Assembly: GCA_000585055.1 (NCBI GenBank)
Contig: JEMX01000078.1
Location: forward strand, 1-64,000
Direction: 5' to 3'
DNA length: 64,000 bases
Origin: Candidatus Accumulibacter appositus
GTDB lineage: Bacteria; Pseudomonadota; Gammaproteobacteria; Burkholderiales; Rhodocyclaceae
In this document: piece by piece, positions 1-7,757 of the stretch
How positions within the stretch are numbered: position 1 is the first letter of the stretch
How the letters are laid out: each line of letters opens with the position of its first letter
Notes under the pieces: generated by a model
Databases searched by the model: none
Told to the model about the DNA's origin: nothing
Seen by the model: the letters and a program-made list of their open reading frames with translations, nothing else
Made by a program: the position numbers and the translations under genes

Positions 1-291
1 GTGATCAACCGCGGTGAGAAGCGGCGCAAGACAGTCGAAAAGTATGCCAAGAAGCGTGCCGAACTGATGGCGGTCATGAATGACCAAAGCTTCTCGGTTG
101 AGGATCGCTTCGAGGCACGGCTGAAAGTGCAGGCGCTGCCACGCAACGCGAGCCCGGTTCGGCTGCGTAACAGGTGTGCGTTGACCGGCCGTCCTCGTGG
201 TGTTTTTCGTAAGTTCGGTCTGGGTCGTGGCAAGCTTCGCGACTTCGTCATGCATGGTGAAGTCCCTGGAATGATCAAGGCTAGCTGGTAG
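1..291 (+). CDS. rpsN: 30S ribosomal protein S14, 5' end outside window
   Basis: S14 is a small-subunit head protein. The reading frame is open from base 1. The first visible residues ([20 protein letters not shown]) match the S14 N-terminal region after the first few residues, so about five or six codons lie upstream of the window and the GTG at base 1 is not the true start. The C-terminal signature [12 protein letters not shown] and the [11 protein letters not shown] ending are typical. This is the short form without the four zinc cysteines. It is followed 15 bp later by rpsH, in the usual spc order. Confidence 0.95.
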   Translation: MINRGEKRRKTVEKYAKKRAELMAVMNDQSFSVEDRFEARLKVQALPRNASPVRLRNRCALTGRPRGVFRKFGLGRGKLRDFVMHGEVPGMIKASW

Positions 292-306
292 GCAGGAGAG
301 AACAAA

Positions 307-723
307 ATGAGTATGAGCGATCCGATCAGCGATATGCTGACACGCATCCGAAATATGCTGACACGCATCCGAAATGCCCAGATGGCAAACAAGGCCTCCG
401 TCGCCATGCCGTCTTCGAAAGTAAAGATCGCCATCGCCCAGGTGTTGAAGGACGAAGGCTATGTCGAGGATTTCGGCGTCAGTCCTAATGACGGCAAGCC
501 GATTCTGGAGATTGGCTTGAAGTACTACGCCGGTCGTCCGGTGATCGAGCGAATCGATCGCGTTTCGCGGCCAGGCCTGCGGATCTATCGAGGCGCCGAC
601 AACATTCCTCCGGTCATGAACGGTCTTGGCGTGGCTATTGTGTCGACGCCCAAGGGTGTCATGACTGACCGCAAGGCACGCGCCAGCCATATCGGCGGCG
701 AAGTGCTCTGCGTCGTCGCGTAA
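307..723 (+). CDS. rpsH: 30S ribosomal protein S8, with a 7-residue internal duplication
   Basis: S8 binds the central domain of 16S rRNA and represses spc operon translation in enterobacteria. The C-terminal [10 protein letters not shown] and the [13 protein letters not shown] block are standard. Near the N-terminus the peptide MLTRIRN occurs twice in a row ([14 protein letters not shown]), coded by a perfect 21 bp duplication at 334-375. Known S8 proteins have it once, followed directly by the Gln/Ala-rich helix. The frame is kept, so the ORF is 138 aa instead of about 131. The extra copy is probably an assembly error. Confidence 0.93.
   Translation: MSMSDPISDMLTRIRNMLTRIRNAQMANKASVAMPSSKVKIAIAQVLKDEGYVEDFGVSPNDGKPILEIGLKYYAGRPVIERIDRVSRPGLRIYRGADNIPPVMNGLGVAIVSTPKGVMTDRKARASHIGGEVLCVVA
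334..375 (+). repeat. Perfect 21 bp tandem duplication inside rpsH
   Basis: Two identical copies (334-354 and 355-375) sit head to tail inside the most conserved part of S8. It is one of six such 21-28 bp duplications in the window. Confidence 0.95.
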
Positions 724-758
724 GGGGTAGGTGCTCTGCGTCGTCGCGTAAGGGGTAG
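703..758 (+). repeat. Perfect 28 bp tandem duplication across the rpsH stop codon
   Basis: Copies at 703-730 and 731-758 contain the last codons of rpsH, its TAA and the GGGGTAG ribosome-binding region of rplF. The first copy already ends rpsH, so no protein is changed; only the rpsH-rplF gap is longer. Confidence 0.95.
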
Positions 759-760
759 CT

Positions 761-1297
761 ATGTCCCGCGTTGCAAAAAAACCAATCGTTCTTCCGCAGG
801 GTGTCGCGGTGGATCTCTCGTCGGATCGAATTTCGGTGAAGGGCCCTCTGGGCGCCCTTGAATTTGCCGCCCATCCGGCGGTCATGATCTCGCTTGAAGA
901 CGGAAGCTTGTTGTGCAAGGAAGTGCCCGGAGCGGCCGAGTCGGTCGCCATGTCGGGCACCATGCGTGCTGTTGTGGCAAACATGGTGACCGGGGTGAGC
1001 GCCGGGTTCGAGCGCAAGTTGAGTCTAGTTGGCGTCGGCTATCGTGCCCAGGCGCAAGGTGACACTCTGAATCTGACGCTCGGGTTTTCGCACCCGGTTG
1101 CCTACAAGCTGCCGAAGGGTATCACCGCGACGACACCGATCCAGACGGAAATCGTCATCAAGGGTGTTGACCGGCAACTCGTTGGCCAGGTGGCCGCAGA
1201 GCTTCGTGCCTATCGTCCGCCAGAGCCTTACAAAGGCAAGGGTGTGCGCTACGTCGACGAAGTAGTCGTGATCAAAGAAACGAAGAAGAAGAAGTAA
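761..1297 (+). CDS. rplF: 50S ribosomal protein L6
   Basis: L6 lies near the factor-binding site of the large subunit. The 178 aa length is normal. The start [15 protein letters not shown] and the C-terminal signature [16 protein letters not shown] are typical of the family, with a basic Lys-rich tail. The ribosome-binding sequence AGGGGTAG is 2 bp upstream and is duplicated by the 28 bp repeat just before the gene. Ten bases separate it from rplR. Confidence 0.97.
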   Translation: MSRVAKKPIVLPQGVAVDLSSDRISVKGPLGALEFAAHPAVMISLEDGSLLCKEVPGAAESVAMSGTMRAVVANMVTGVSAGFERKLSLVGVGYRAQAQGDTLNLTLGFSHPVAYKLPKGITATTPIQTEIVIKGVDRQLVGQVAAELRAYRPPEPYKGKGVRYVDEVVVIKETKKKK

Positions 1298-1307
1298 GGG
1301 TGCTGAG

Positions 1308-1664
1308 ATGATTGACAAGAAACAGGCGCGTTTGCGCAGGGCTCGCAAAACCCGAGCCAAAATTGCCGAACTGAAGTCGGTACGTCTGTCGGTTCACCGC
1401 AGCAACTGCCACATCTACGCACAGGTAATTTCTGCCTGTGGGAGCAAGATTCTGGCTGCGGCCTCGTCGCTAGAGCCGGAAGTGCGCAAGAGCTTGCCGA
1501 ACGGTGGTGATGTCGGTGCCGCGAAGGCGATTGGCCAACTGGTTGCCGAGCGTGCCAGGAAAGCCGGGATCGAGCAGGTCGCCTTCGATCGTTCCGGGTT
1601 TCAGTATCACGGGCGGATCAAGGCGCTTGCTGAGGCGGCTCGTGAAGCCGGCCTCAAGTTCTGA
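1308..1664 (+). CDS. rplR: 50S ribosomal protein L18
   Basis: L18 binds 5S rRNA in the central protuberance. At 118 aa it has normal length. The basic N-terminus ([19 protein letters not shown]), the [13 protein letters not shown] block and the ending [17 protein letters not shown] are diagnostic. It lies between rplF and rpsE in canonical spc order. Confidence 0.97.
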   Translation: MIDKKQARLRRARKTRAKIAELKSVRLSVHRSNCHIYAQVISACGSKILAAASSLEPEVRKSLPNGGDVGAAKAIGQLVAERARKAGIEQVAFDRSGFQYHGRIKALAEAAREAGLKF

Positions 1665-1696
1665 CCGCCGCACCCAGCAAAGAATTGGAGTAATCA

Positions 1697-2221
1697 ATGG
1701 CTAGACCACAAGGCAGAAAACCTCAGCAGTCTGACAGGCCCGATGACGGCATGCGCGAAAAGATGATTTCGATCAACCGCGTGACCAAGGTCGTCAAGGG
1801 TGGTCGGATTCTCGGCTTCGCGGCATTAACGGTCGTCGGTGACGGGGACGGGCGTGTCGGTATGGGCAAGGGCAAGTCTCGCGAAGTGCCGGTGGCTGTC
1901 CAGAAAGCCATGGAAGAGGCGCGGCGCAACCTGATCAAGGTTAGCCTCAAGGACGGCACGCTGCAGCATACCGTCTTCGGCCGTCACGGGGCGTCGACGG
2001 TGATGATGCAGCCTGCACCGGAGGGTACGGGAATCATCGCCGGCGGTGCGATGAGGGCTGTATTCGATGTGATCGGAATGACTAACGTGGTGGCCAAGGC
2101 ACACGGGTCGACCAATCCTTATAACGTTGTCCGGGCAACGATCAACGGGCTGCGCTCGATGACGACGCCCGCTGAGGTCGCGGCCAAGCGGGGCAAGACC
2201 GTCGCCGAGATTCAGGGGTAA
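1697..2221 (+). CDS. rpsE: 30S ribosomal protein S5
   Basis: S5 helps translational accuracy at the mRNA entry channel. The 174 aa protein has the double-stranded-RNA-like S5 N-terminal domain ([19 protein letters not shown]) and the C-terminal domain with [19 protein letters not shown] and the [13 protein letters not shown] motif. The ribosome-binding site GGAGTAAT lies just before the ATG. Only 3 bp separate its stop from rpmD. Confidence 0.97.
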   Translation: MARPQGRKPQQSDRPDDGMREKMISINRVTKVVKGGRILGFAALTVVGDGDGRVGMGKGKSREVPVAVQKAMEEARRNLIKVSLKDGTLQHTVFGRHGASTVMMQPAPEGTGIIAGGAMRAVFDVIGMTNVVAKAHGSTNPYNVVRATINGLRSMTTPAEVAAKRGKTVAEIQG

Positions 2222-2224
2222 GAG

Positions 2225-2434
2225 ATGGCTGAGAAGAAAGTGAAAGTGACCCTCGTCAGGAGCTTGATCGGTACCAAGGAGTCGCATCGTGCGACGGTAC
2301 GTGGCCTGGGTCTGCGGCGGATGCATAGCAGCGCGATACTCGAAGACACTCCGGCGGTTAGGGGGATGATCAACAAGGTTGGCTATCTCTTGATGATCAA
2401 CAAGGTTGGCTATCTCTTGAAGTGTGAGGGCTGA
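2225..2434 (+). CDS. rpmD: 50S ribosomal protein L30, with a 9-residue internal duplication
   Basis: L30 is a small large-subunit protein of about 60 aa. Here the ORF is 69 aa because MINKVGYLL is present twice in a row near the C-terminus, coded by a perfect 27 bp tandem duplication (2366-2419). Removing one copy gives the normal ending [13 protein letters not shown]. The rest ([25 protein letters not shown]) is typical L30. Confidence 0.93.
   Translation: MAEKKVKVTLVRSLIGTKESHRATVRGLGLRRMHSSAILEDTPAVRGMINKVGYLLMINKVGYLLKCEG
2366..2419 (+). repeat. Perfect 27 bp tandem duplication inside rpmD
   Basis: Identical copies at 2366-2392 and 2393-2419 keep the reading frame and insert nine residues into L30. 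Confidence 0.95.
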
Positions 2435-2435
2435 G

Positions 2436-2870
2436 ATGGAACTGAATACTGTTCAAGCTGGCGAAGGCGCCCGCACAGACAAGAAGCGTGTCGGCCGCGG
2501 CGTCGGTTCGGGCTGGGGCAAGACCTGCGGGCGCGGTCACAAGGGCCAGAAGTCGCGTGCCGGTGGTTTCCACAAAGTTGGTTTCGAGGGCGGCCAGATG
2601 CCTTTGCAGCGCCGGCTTCCCAAGCGTGGCTTCAAGTCGCTGACGGGTGCCCGCAATGTCGAGGTTCGGCTGTCGGAAATCGAGCGTTTGCCGGTCGATG
2701 AGATTGATCTTGCGACGTTGCGTCAGGCTAATCTGGTACCGCAGCAGGTGTTGTCGGCGAAAGTGGTTCTGTCGGGCGAAATCACGCGGAAAGTTTCGCT
2801 CAAGGGTGTTGGCGCGACCGCCGGCGCTCGGGCCGCGATCGAGGCCGCCGGCGGCAGCGTCTCCGAATAA
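2436..2870 (+). CDS. rplO: 50S ribosomal protein L15
   Basis: L15 is a late-assembly protein of the large subunit. The ATG at 2436 gives [20 protein letters not shown] and 144 aa, the usual length; an in-frame start 12 bp upstream would overlap the rpmD end and is less likely. The Gly/Arg/Lys-rich extension ([20 protein letters not shown]) and the [17 protein letters not shown] block are diagnostic. rpmD ends one base before it, so the two are probably translationally coupled. Confidence 0.97.
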   Translation: MELNTVQAGEGARTDKKRVGRGVGSGWGKTCGRGHKGQKSRAGGFHKVGFEGGQMPLQRRLPKRGFKSLTGARNVEVRLSEIERLPVDEIDLATLRQANLVPQQVLSAKVVLSGEITRKVSLKGVGATAGARAAIEAAGGSVSE

Positions 2871-2893
2871 CGTGTTGGCAGGGGTGATATTTT

Positions 2894-3796
2894 TTGGCAA
2901 CTAGTCCTAGCACGGTCAGCAAAGGCGGGAAGTTCGGCGACCTGAAACGCCGACTATGGTTCCTGCTTGGCGCTTTGGTTGTGTACCGGATCGGTTCGCA
3001 CATCCCCGTTCCGGGAATCGACTCGCAGGTTCTCGCCGAGCTCTTCGGTCGGCAACAGGGCGGCATTCTGGGCATGTTCAACATGTTCTCGGGCGGGGCT
3101 TTGTCGCGGTTTACGATTTTTGCTCTGGGAATCATGCCGTATATTTCGGCGTCGATCATCATGCAGTTGATGACCCATGCCAGCCCGCAGCTGGAGGCGC
3201 TGAAGAAAGAAGGGGAAGCCGGAAGGCGCAAGATCACGCAGTACACGCGCTACGGTACGGTTGCTCTGGCCCTGTTTCAGGGGATCGGTATTGCCGTGGC
3301 GGTGGAGTCACAGCCAGGCTTGGTACTTGACCCTGGAATGATGTTTCGCTTCGTCACCGTCACCACGCTGGTCACCGGGACGATGTTCCTGATGTGGCTC
3401 GGCGAGCAGATCACCGAAAGAGGTCTGGGCAACGGAATTTCGTTGATCATCTTTGCGGGTATCGCGGCGGGATTGCCAAGTGCCATTGGCGGTCTGCTGG
3501 AACTGGTCCGGACTGGCGCGATGCATCCGCTGACGGCGCTTGTGATCTGTGTTCTGGTGGTCCTGGTCACTGCCTTTGTAGTCTTTGTCGAACGCGGCCA
3601 GCGCAAAATTCTGGTGAACTACGCAAAGCGGCAAGTGGGTAACAAGGTCTATGGTGGGCAAAGCTCGCATCTGCCGCTGAAACTGAACATGGCATCTGCC
3701 GCTGAAACTGAACATGGCGGGTGTGATCCCGCCGATCTTCGCCTCGTCGATCATTCTCTTTCCGGCGACCATTGCCGGTTGGTTTGGCAGCGGTGA
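2894..3796 (+). CDS. secY: Preprotein translocase SecY, N-terminal part (broken by a frameshift)
   Basis: SecY forms the protein-conducting channel of the Sec translocon in the inner membrane. The TTG start at 2894 follows an AGGGGTGAT ribosome-binding site. Conserved parts visible are [50 protein letters not shown] and [19 protein letters not shown]. After [13 protein letters not shown] a perfect 25 bp tandem duplication (3667-3716) shifts the frame. The last ~33 residues of this ORF are out-of-frame nonsense, and the true sequence goes on in the ORF at 3714. SecY is essential, so a real break is implausible; removal of one repeat copy restores the family sequence. Confidence 0.93.
   Translation: MATSPSTVSKGGKFGDLKRRLWFLLGALVVYRIGSHIPVPGIDSQVLAELFGRQQGGILGMFNMFSGGALSRFTIFALGIMPYISASIIMQLMTHASPQLEALKKEGEAGRRKITQYTRYGTVALALFQGIGIAVAVESQPGLVLDPGMMFRFVTVTTLVTGTMFLMWLGEQITERGLGNGISLIIFAGIAAGLPSAIGGLLELVRTGAMHPLTALVICVLVVLVTAFVVFVERGQRKILVNYAKRQVGNKVYGGQSSHLPLKLNMASAAETEHGGCDPADLRLVDHSLSGDHCRLVWQR
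3667..3716 (+). repeat. Perfect 25 bp tandem duplication that frameshifts secY
   Basis: Copies at 3667-3691 and 3692-3716. Twenty-five is not divisible by three, so translation leaves the SecY frame here. With a single copy the protein reads [20 protein letters not shown], which is canonical SecY. Confidence 0.96.
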
Positions 3797-4269
3797 TTCG
3801 GGCCGTTGGCTAAAGGATGTTGCTGGCGCGCTGTCGCCGGGGCAGCCGATTTACGTGATGCTTTATGCGGCGGCGATTATCTTTTTCTGCTTCTTTTATA
3901 CGGCGCTGGTTTTCAATTCCAGGGAGACTGCCGACAATCTGAAGAAGAGTGGGGCTTTCGTTCCGGGTATTCGGCCGGGGGACCAGACGGCGCGCTACAT
4001 CGATAAGATCTTGATGCGTTTGACACTGGTTGGCGCTCTCTATATCACCATCGTCTGCTTGCTTCCGGAGTTCATGATTCTGAAGTGGAACGTTCCGTTT
4101 TACTTTGGTGGTACTTCGCTGCTGATCATCGTCGTTGTGACGATGGATTTCATGACCCAGGTGCAGGCCTACACGATGTCTCACCAGTACGAGAGCCTGC
4201 TCAAGACACCAGTACGAGAGCCTGCTCAAGAAGGCTAACTTCAAAGGCTCCGGGTTACCGGCGAAATAG
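3714..4269 (+). CDS. secY: Preprotein translocase SecY, C-terminal part (shifted frame; second frameshift near the end)
   Basis: This frame carries the second half of Sec[21 protein letters not shown], the TM segments around [20 protein letters not shown], and the cytoplasmic loop [20 protein letters not shown] that contacts the ribosome and SecA. A second 25 bp tandem duplication (4182-4231) shifts the frame again. The ORF as written stops at 4238, after [13 protein letters not shown]. With one copy the ending would be [18 protein letters not shown] with a TAG at 4267-4269, one base before infA. The two halves joined give a SecY of about 440 aa. Confidence 0.92.
4182..4231 (+). repeat. Perfect 25 bp tandem duplication at the secY 3' end
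   Basis: Copies at 4182-4206 and 4207-4231 destroy the conserved SecY C-terminal tail by a +1 shift. Confidence 0.96.
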
Positions 4270-4270
4270 A

Positions 4271-4489
4271 ATGGCAAAGGAAGATCTAATTGAAATGCAG
4301 GGCGAGGTCATCGAGAACCTGCCCAACGCGACGTTTCGGGTGAAACTTGAGAACGGCCACATGGTTCTTGGTTTTATCTCTGGCAAGATGCGCATGCACT
4401 ACATCCGCATTCTGCCAGGTGACAAGGTGACGGTCCAACTGACCCCCTATGACCTGAGCAGAGCGCGAATAGTCTTCCGCGCGAAGTGA
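4271..4489 (+). CDS. infA: Translation initiation factor IF-1
   Basis: IF-1 binds the ribosomal A site during initiation. This 72 aa protein is a single S1/OB-fold domain with the usual sequence [20 protein letters not shown] and the C-terminal [16 protein letters not shown]. Much of it is hidden inside a longer overlapping frame that begins in the secY tail; the ATG at 4271 is the family start. It sits directly after the intended secY stop and before rpmJ, as in many betaproteobacteria. Confidence 0.97.
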   Translation: MAKEDLIEMQGEVIENLPNATFRVKLENGHMVLGFISGKMRMHYIRILPGDKVTVQLTPYDLSRARIVFRAK

Positions 4490-4556
4490 AGAATCTCTAC
4501 GCAACAATTCGGTATCAGGCTGGCTGCGCCTGTTATCGGGGAATCAGGAGTTAACG

Positions 4557-4670
4557 ATGAAAGTGCTGGCCTCTGTGAAGCGTATTTGCCGGAAGTGCAA
4601 AATTATCCGGCGTCACGGCATTGTGCGCGTGATCTGTACGGATCCACGTCACAAACAGCGTCAAGGTTGA
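4557..4670 (+). CDS. rpmJ: 50S ribosomal protein L36
   Basis: This 37 aa protein was found by eye because it is very short. The sequence begins [20 protein letters not shown] and ends DPRHKQRQG. It has the zinc-ribbon ligands of the C+ form of L36: two Cys in CRKC, then a Cys and a His in VICTDPRH. An AGGAGTTAACG ribosome-binding region precedes it. Its place between infA and rpsM is the canonical one. Confidence 0.96.
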   Translation: MKVLASVKRICRKCKIIRRHGIVRVICTDPRHKQRQG

Positions 4671-4746
4671 TCGCTGAGACCCGATTCATGGGTCATCAGT
4701 CGGTTGAAGGTATAACTGTAAGATTTGGACTAGTTGGGGTGAATCA

Positions 4747-5109
4747 ATGGCCCGCATCGCAGGCGTAAACCTACCGAACCACCAGCACGCCGAGATTGCG
4801 CTCACCGCGATCTATGGTATTGGGCGTCCGCGCGCACAGAAGATTTGTGATGCTGCTGGGGTTTCACGTTCCACCAAGATGAAGGATATGACGGAAGCGG
4901 AGCTGGAGCGTTTACGCGATCAGATCGGCAGATTCGCCGTCGAGGGCGATTTGCGCCGCGAAGTCACGATGAGCATTAAGCGCTTGATGGATCTCGGTTG
5001 CTACCGTGGCCTTCGTCACCGCAAGGGCTTGCCGTCACGCGGTCAGCGCACGAAGACCAACGCCCGTACCCGCAAAGGTCCGCGCAAGCCGATCGCCGGC
5101 AAGAAGTGA
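4747..5109 (+). CDS. rpsM: 30S ribosomal protein S13
   Basis: S13 lies in the 30S head and contacts the P-site tRNA and the large subunit. It has 120 aa, with [20 protein letters not shown], the helix-hairpin-helix [20 protein letters not shown], and the basic tail [20 protein letters not shown] in essence. The 76 bp gap before it holds a short hairpin (GACCC 4678-4682 with GGGTC 4690-4694) and a TATAAC at 4711-4716, so a start of the alpha operon here is possible. Confidence 0.97.
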   Translation: MARIAGVNLPNHQHAEIALTAIYGIGRPRAQKICDAAGVSRSTKMKDMTEAELERLRDQIGRFAVEGDLRREVTMSIKRLMDLGCYRGLRHRKGLPSRGQRTKTNARTRKGPRKPIAGKK

Positions 5110-5129
5110 TTAGGAAATAGGATCTGACC

Positions 5130-5525
5130 ATGGCCAAGACCGCTGGAAAAGTTCGTAAGAAAGTCAAGGTAAAGAAGAACGTGGCTGAGGGCGTTGCCCA
5201 TATCCACGCGTCCTTCAACAATACCATCATTACCATTACCGACCGTCAGGGTAACGCGTTGTCATGGGCAACCTCGGGTGGTGCCGGTTTCAAGGGCTCG
5301 CGCAAGAGCACGCCGTTCGCGGCGCAGGTGGCTGCTGAGGCGGCCGGCAAGGTGGCTGTCGAGTGCGGCGTCAAGAACCTCGAGGTGCGCATCAAGGGCC
5401 CTGGTCCCGGGCGTGAGTCTTCGGTGCGTGCGCTTAACGCGCTTGGCATGAAGATTACGGCGATTACCGATGTGACGCCGGTTCCGCACAACGGCTGCCG
5501 TCCGCCGAAGAAGCGTCGGATTTAA
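5130..5525 (+). CDS. rpsK: 30S ribosomal protein S11
   Basis: S11 forms part of the 30S platform near the mRNA exit. The 131 aa sequence has a Lys-rich N-terminus, then [20 protein letters not shown], the [14 protein letters not shown] block, the [14 protein letters not shown] signature and the CRPPKKRRI end. It lies 20 bp after rpsM and 12 bp before rpsD. Confidence 0.97.
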   Translation: MAKTAGKVRKKVKVKKNVAEGVAHIHASFNNTIITITDRQGNALSWATSGGAGFKGSRKSTPFAAQVAAEAAGKVAVECGVKNLEVRIKGPGPGRESSVRALNALGMKITAITDVTPVPHNGCRPPKKRRI

Positions 5526-5537
5526 GGAGAAGATAGA

Positions 5538-6167
5538 GTGGCTCGCAACCTAGATCCGAAGTGCCGTCAGTGCCGCCGCGAAGGCGAAAAGCTGTTCCTG
5601 AAGGGTGAAAAGTGCTTTACCGACAAGTGCGCCATCGAGCGTCGCTCGTATGCGCCGGGGCAGCACGGCCAGAAGTCGGGACAACGCCTCTCCGACTACG
5701 GCGTCCATCTGCGTGAAAAGCAGAAAATTCGCCGTATCTATGGCGTCCTTGAGGGACAGTTCCGCAAGGTCTACAAGGAAGCAGACCGTCGCAAGGGTGT
5801 GACCGGCGAGGTGCTTCTGCAGTTGCTGGAAGCGCGGTTAGATAGCGTCGTTCATCGCATGGGCTTCGCGGCTTCGCGTTCGGAGTCCCGCCAACTGGTC
5901 AGGCATAATGGCATGCTGGTGAATGGCCGTCGGGTCAATATTCCCTCGTACCAGGTCCGCCCAGGCGATGTCGTCGAAGTCTGCGAGAAAGCGAAGGCGC
6001 AGCTTCGCGTCAAGGCCTCACTCGCAGCCGCCGAATCGCGGGGTTTCCCCGAGTGGGTTGAAGTGGACGCCAAGGGGCTCAAGGGCACCTACAAGGCGCA
6101 TCCGGAACGTAGCGAACTGCCGCCAACGATCAATGAGAGTCTGGTCATCGAACTCTACTCTAAGTAG
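5538..6167 (+). CDS. rpsD: 30S ribosomal protein S4
   Basis: S4 nucleates 16S 5' domain assembly and in E. coli represses the alpha operon. The GTG start follows AAGGAGAAGATA. The 209 aa protein has the Cys-containing N-terminus [18 protein letters not shown], which may bind zinc, then [20 protein letters not shown], and an S4 RNA-binding domain ([20 protein letters not shown]). The ending [11 protein letters not shown] is typical. Confidence 0.97.
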   Translation: MARNLDPKCRQCRREGEKLFLKGEKCFTDKCAIERRSYAPGQHGQKSGQRLSDYGVHLREKQKIRRIYGVLEGQFRKVYKEADRRKGVTGEVLLQLLEARLDSVVHRMGFAASRSESRQLVRHNGMLVNGRRVNIPSYQVRPGDVVEVCEKAKAQLRVKASLAAAESRGFPEWVEVDAKGLKGTYKAHPERSELPPTINESLVIELYSK

Positions 6168-6206
6168 TAGTGGCTAGGCTTGTCGGTATCAGGCAAAGGA
6201 CAGTAC

Positions 6207-7181
6207 ATGCAAAGCAGTGGACTATTTAAACCGCGCATCATAGATGTGCAGAGCTTGTCGCCGGTGCATGCGCGGGTGGTCATGGAGCCGTTTGAACGCG
6301 GCTACGGACATACTCTGGGCAACGCGCTGCGGCGGATCCTGCTCTCGTCGATGCCGGGCTACGCGCTGACCGAGGTGAGCATTGACGGCGTCCTCCACGA
6401 GTACTCGTCGATTGACGGCGTTCAGGAGGATGTGGTCGATATCCTGCTCAACCTCAAGGGCGTGGTCTTCAAGTTGCACAATCGCGAGGAAGTGGTCGTT
6501 CGTCTCGCCAAGGAAGGCAAGGGTGTCGTGCGGGCGGCCGATATAGAGGTCTCACACGATGTCGAGATCATCAACCCCGAACACGTGATTGCACACCTTT
6601 CGGCCGGTGGCAAGTTGGCCATGGAAATGAAAGTGGAGCGGTCGCTCGGCTATCTGGCGGGCAATCTTCGTGATGTTGGCGAGGGCGGAAAAAGCATCGG
6701 CAAGCTGGTTCTCGACGCTTCGTTCAGCCCGGTCCGTCGGGTCAGCTATACCGTCGAGAGCGCTCGGGTTGAGCAACGCACCGACCTTGACAAGCTGATC
6801 ATGGAAATCGAGACCAACGGAGCGATTGAACCGGAGGAAGCGATTCGCACCGCGGCCCGCATTCTGATGGAGCAACTTTCGGTGTTCGCGGATCTTGCCG
6901 GAACGGCGTTGCCCGTCGAGTATCAGAAGACGGTTCAGGTCGATCCACTGCTGCTGCGCCCGGTGGATGATCTCGAGCTGACCGTGCGTTCGGCGAATTG
7001 TCTGAAGGCGGAAAACATCTACTATATTGGTGATCTGATTCAGCGGACCGAGAACGAGTTGCTCAAAACGCCTAATCTCGGGCGCAAGTCGCTTAACGAA
7101 ATCAAGGAAGTGCTGGCCGCGCGCGGCCTGACGCTTGGCATGAAGCTTGAGAACTGGCCGCCGGCCGGGCTCGAGAAATAA
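6207..7181 (+). CDS. rpoA: DNA-directed RNA polymerase subunit alpha
   Basis: Alpha dimerises to start core RNA polymerase assembly. The ATG at 6207 gives the family start [15 protein letters not shown] and 324 aa, with AAAGGA upstream; a longer frame from 6180 is not conserved. The N-terminal domain has [20 protein letters not shown]. The C-terminal domain, which contacts UP elements and activators, has the helix [20 protein letters not shown]. The gap to rplQ is 30 bp. Confidence 0.97.
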   Translation: MQSSGLFKPRIIDVQSLSPVHARVVMEPFERGYGHTLGNALRRILLSSMPGYALTEVSIDGVLHEYSSIDGVQEDVVDILLNLKGVVFKLHNREEVVVRLAKEGKGVVRAADIEVSHDVEIINPEHVIAHLSAGGKLAMEMKVERSLGYLAGNLRDVGEGGKSIGKLVLDASFSPVRRVSYTVESARVEQRTDLDKLIMEIETNGAIEPEEAIRTAARILMEQLSVFADLAGTALPVEYQKTVQVDPLLLRPVDDLELTVRSANCLKAENIYYIGDLIQRTENELLKTPNLGRKSLNEIKEVLAARGLTLGMKLENWPPAGLEK

Positions 7182-7211
7182 GTCGCCGGACAAGAACAGG
7201 AAGGAATTGAT

Positions 7212-7601
7212 ATGCGTCACCGTTTGGGTCTTCGCAAACTGAATCGTACCAGCGCCCATCGGCTGGCGATGTTGCGCAATATGACTGTATCGCTGCTGCG
7301 TGAGGAGGTCATCAAGACAACCTTGCCCAAGGCAAAGGAACTTCGCCGGGTGGTCGAGCCGATCATCACCCTTGGCAAGAAGCCGAACCTTGCCAATCGA
7401 CGCCTGGCGTTTGATCGCCTGCGTGACCGTGACATGGTGGTCAAGGTGTTTGACGAGCTCGGCCCGCGTTTCGCCACGCGTGACGGCGGCTATCTACGGA
7501 TTCTGAAGTGTGGTTTCCGTGTCGGTGATAACGCGCCGATGGCGCTGGTCGAATTGCTGGACCGGCCGGAAGCCGAAGCTGCCGCCGCCGTTGCCGAGTA
7601 G
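7212..7601 (+). CDS. rplQ: 50S ribosomal protein L17
   Basis: L17 is the last gene of the alpha operon. The 129 aa protein begins [20 protein letters not shown] and has [20 protein letters not shown], both diagnostic, followed by an Ala/Glu-rich tail. A strong intrinsic terminator follows about 40 bp later. Confidence 0.97.
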   Translation: MRHRLGLRKLNRTSAHRLAMLRNMTVSLLREEVIKTTLPKAKELRRVVEPIITLGKKPNLANRRLAFDRLRDRDMVVKVFDELGPRFATRDGGYLRILKCGFRVGDNAPMALVELLDRPEAEAAAAVAE

Positions 7602-7644
7602 GGCTTCGGAGTTGGGCGCTGGCGGGACGCTACGCCGATGCGAT

Positions 7645-7674
7645 AAAAAAGCCAGGCTTTGCCTGGTTTTTTTT
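7645..7674 (+). terminator. Rho-independent terminator of the rpoA-rplQ operon
   Basis: Stem CCAGGC (7652-7657), loop TTT, stem GCCTGG (7661-7666), then eight T. An A-run on the 5' side makes it usable from both strands, so it may also end the minus-strand ABC exporter gene. Confidence 0.92.
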
Positions 7675-7757
7675 GGCCTGCTGTTTGGCGACGGCGCGGC
7701 CGAGCAGCGGGCAATCGCGCGGGGCTCCCGGCCGGCAGGGTGTGGCTGCGGGTTTTA

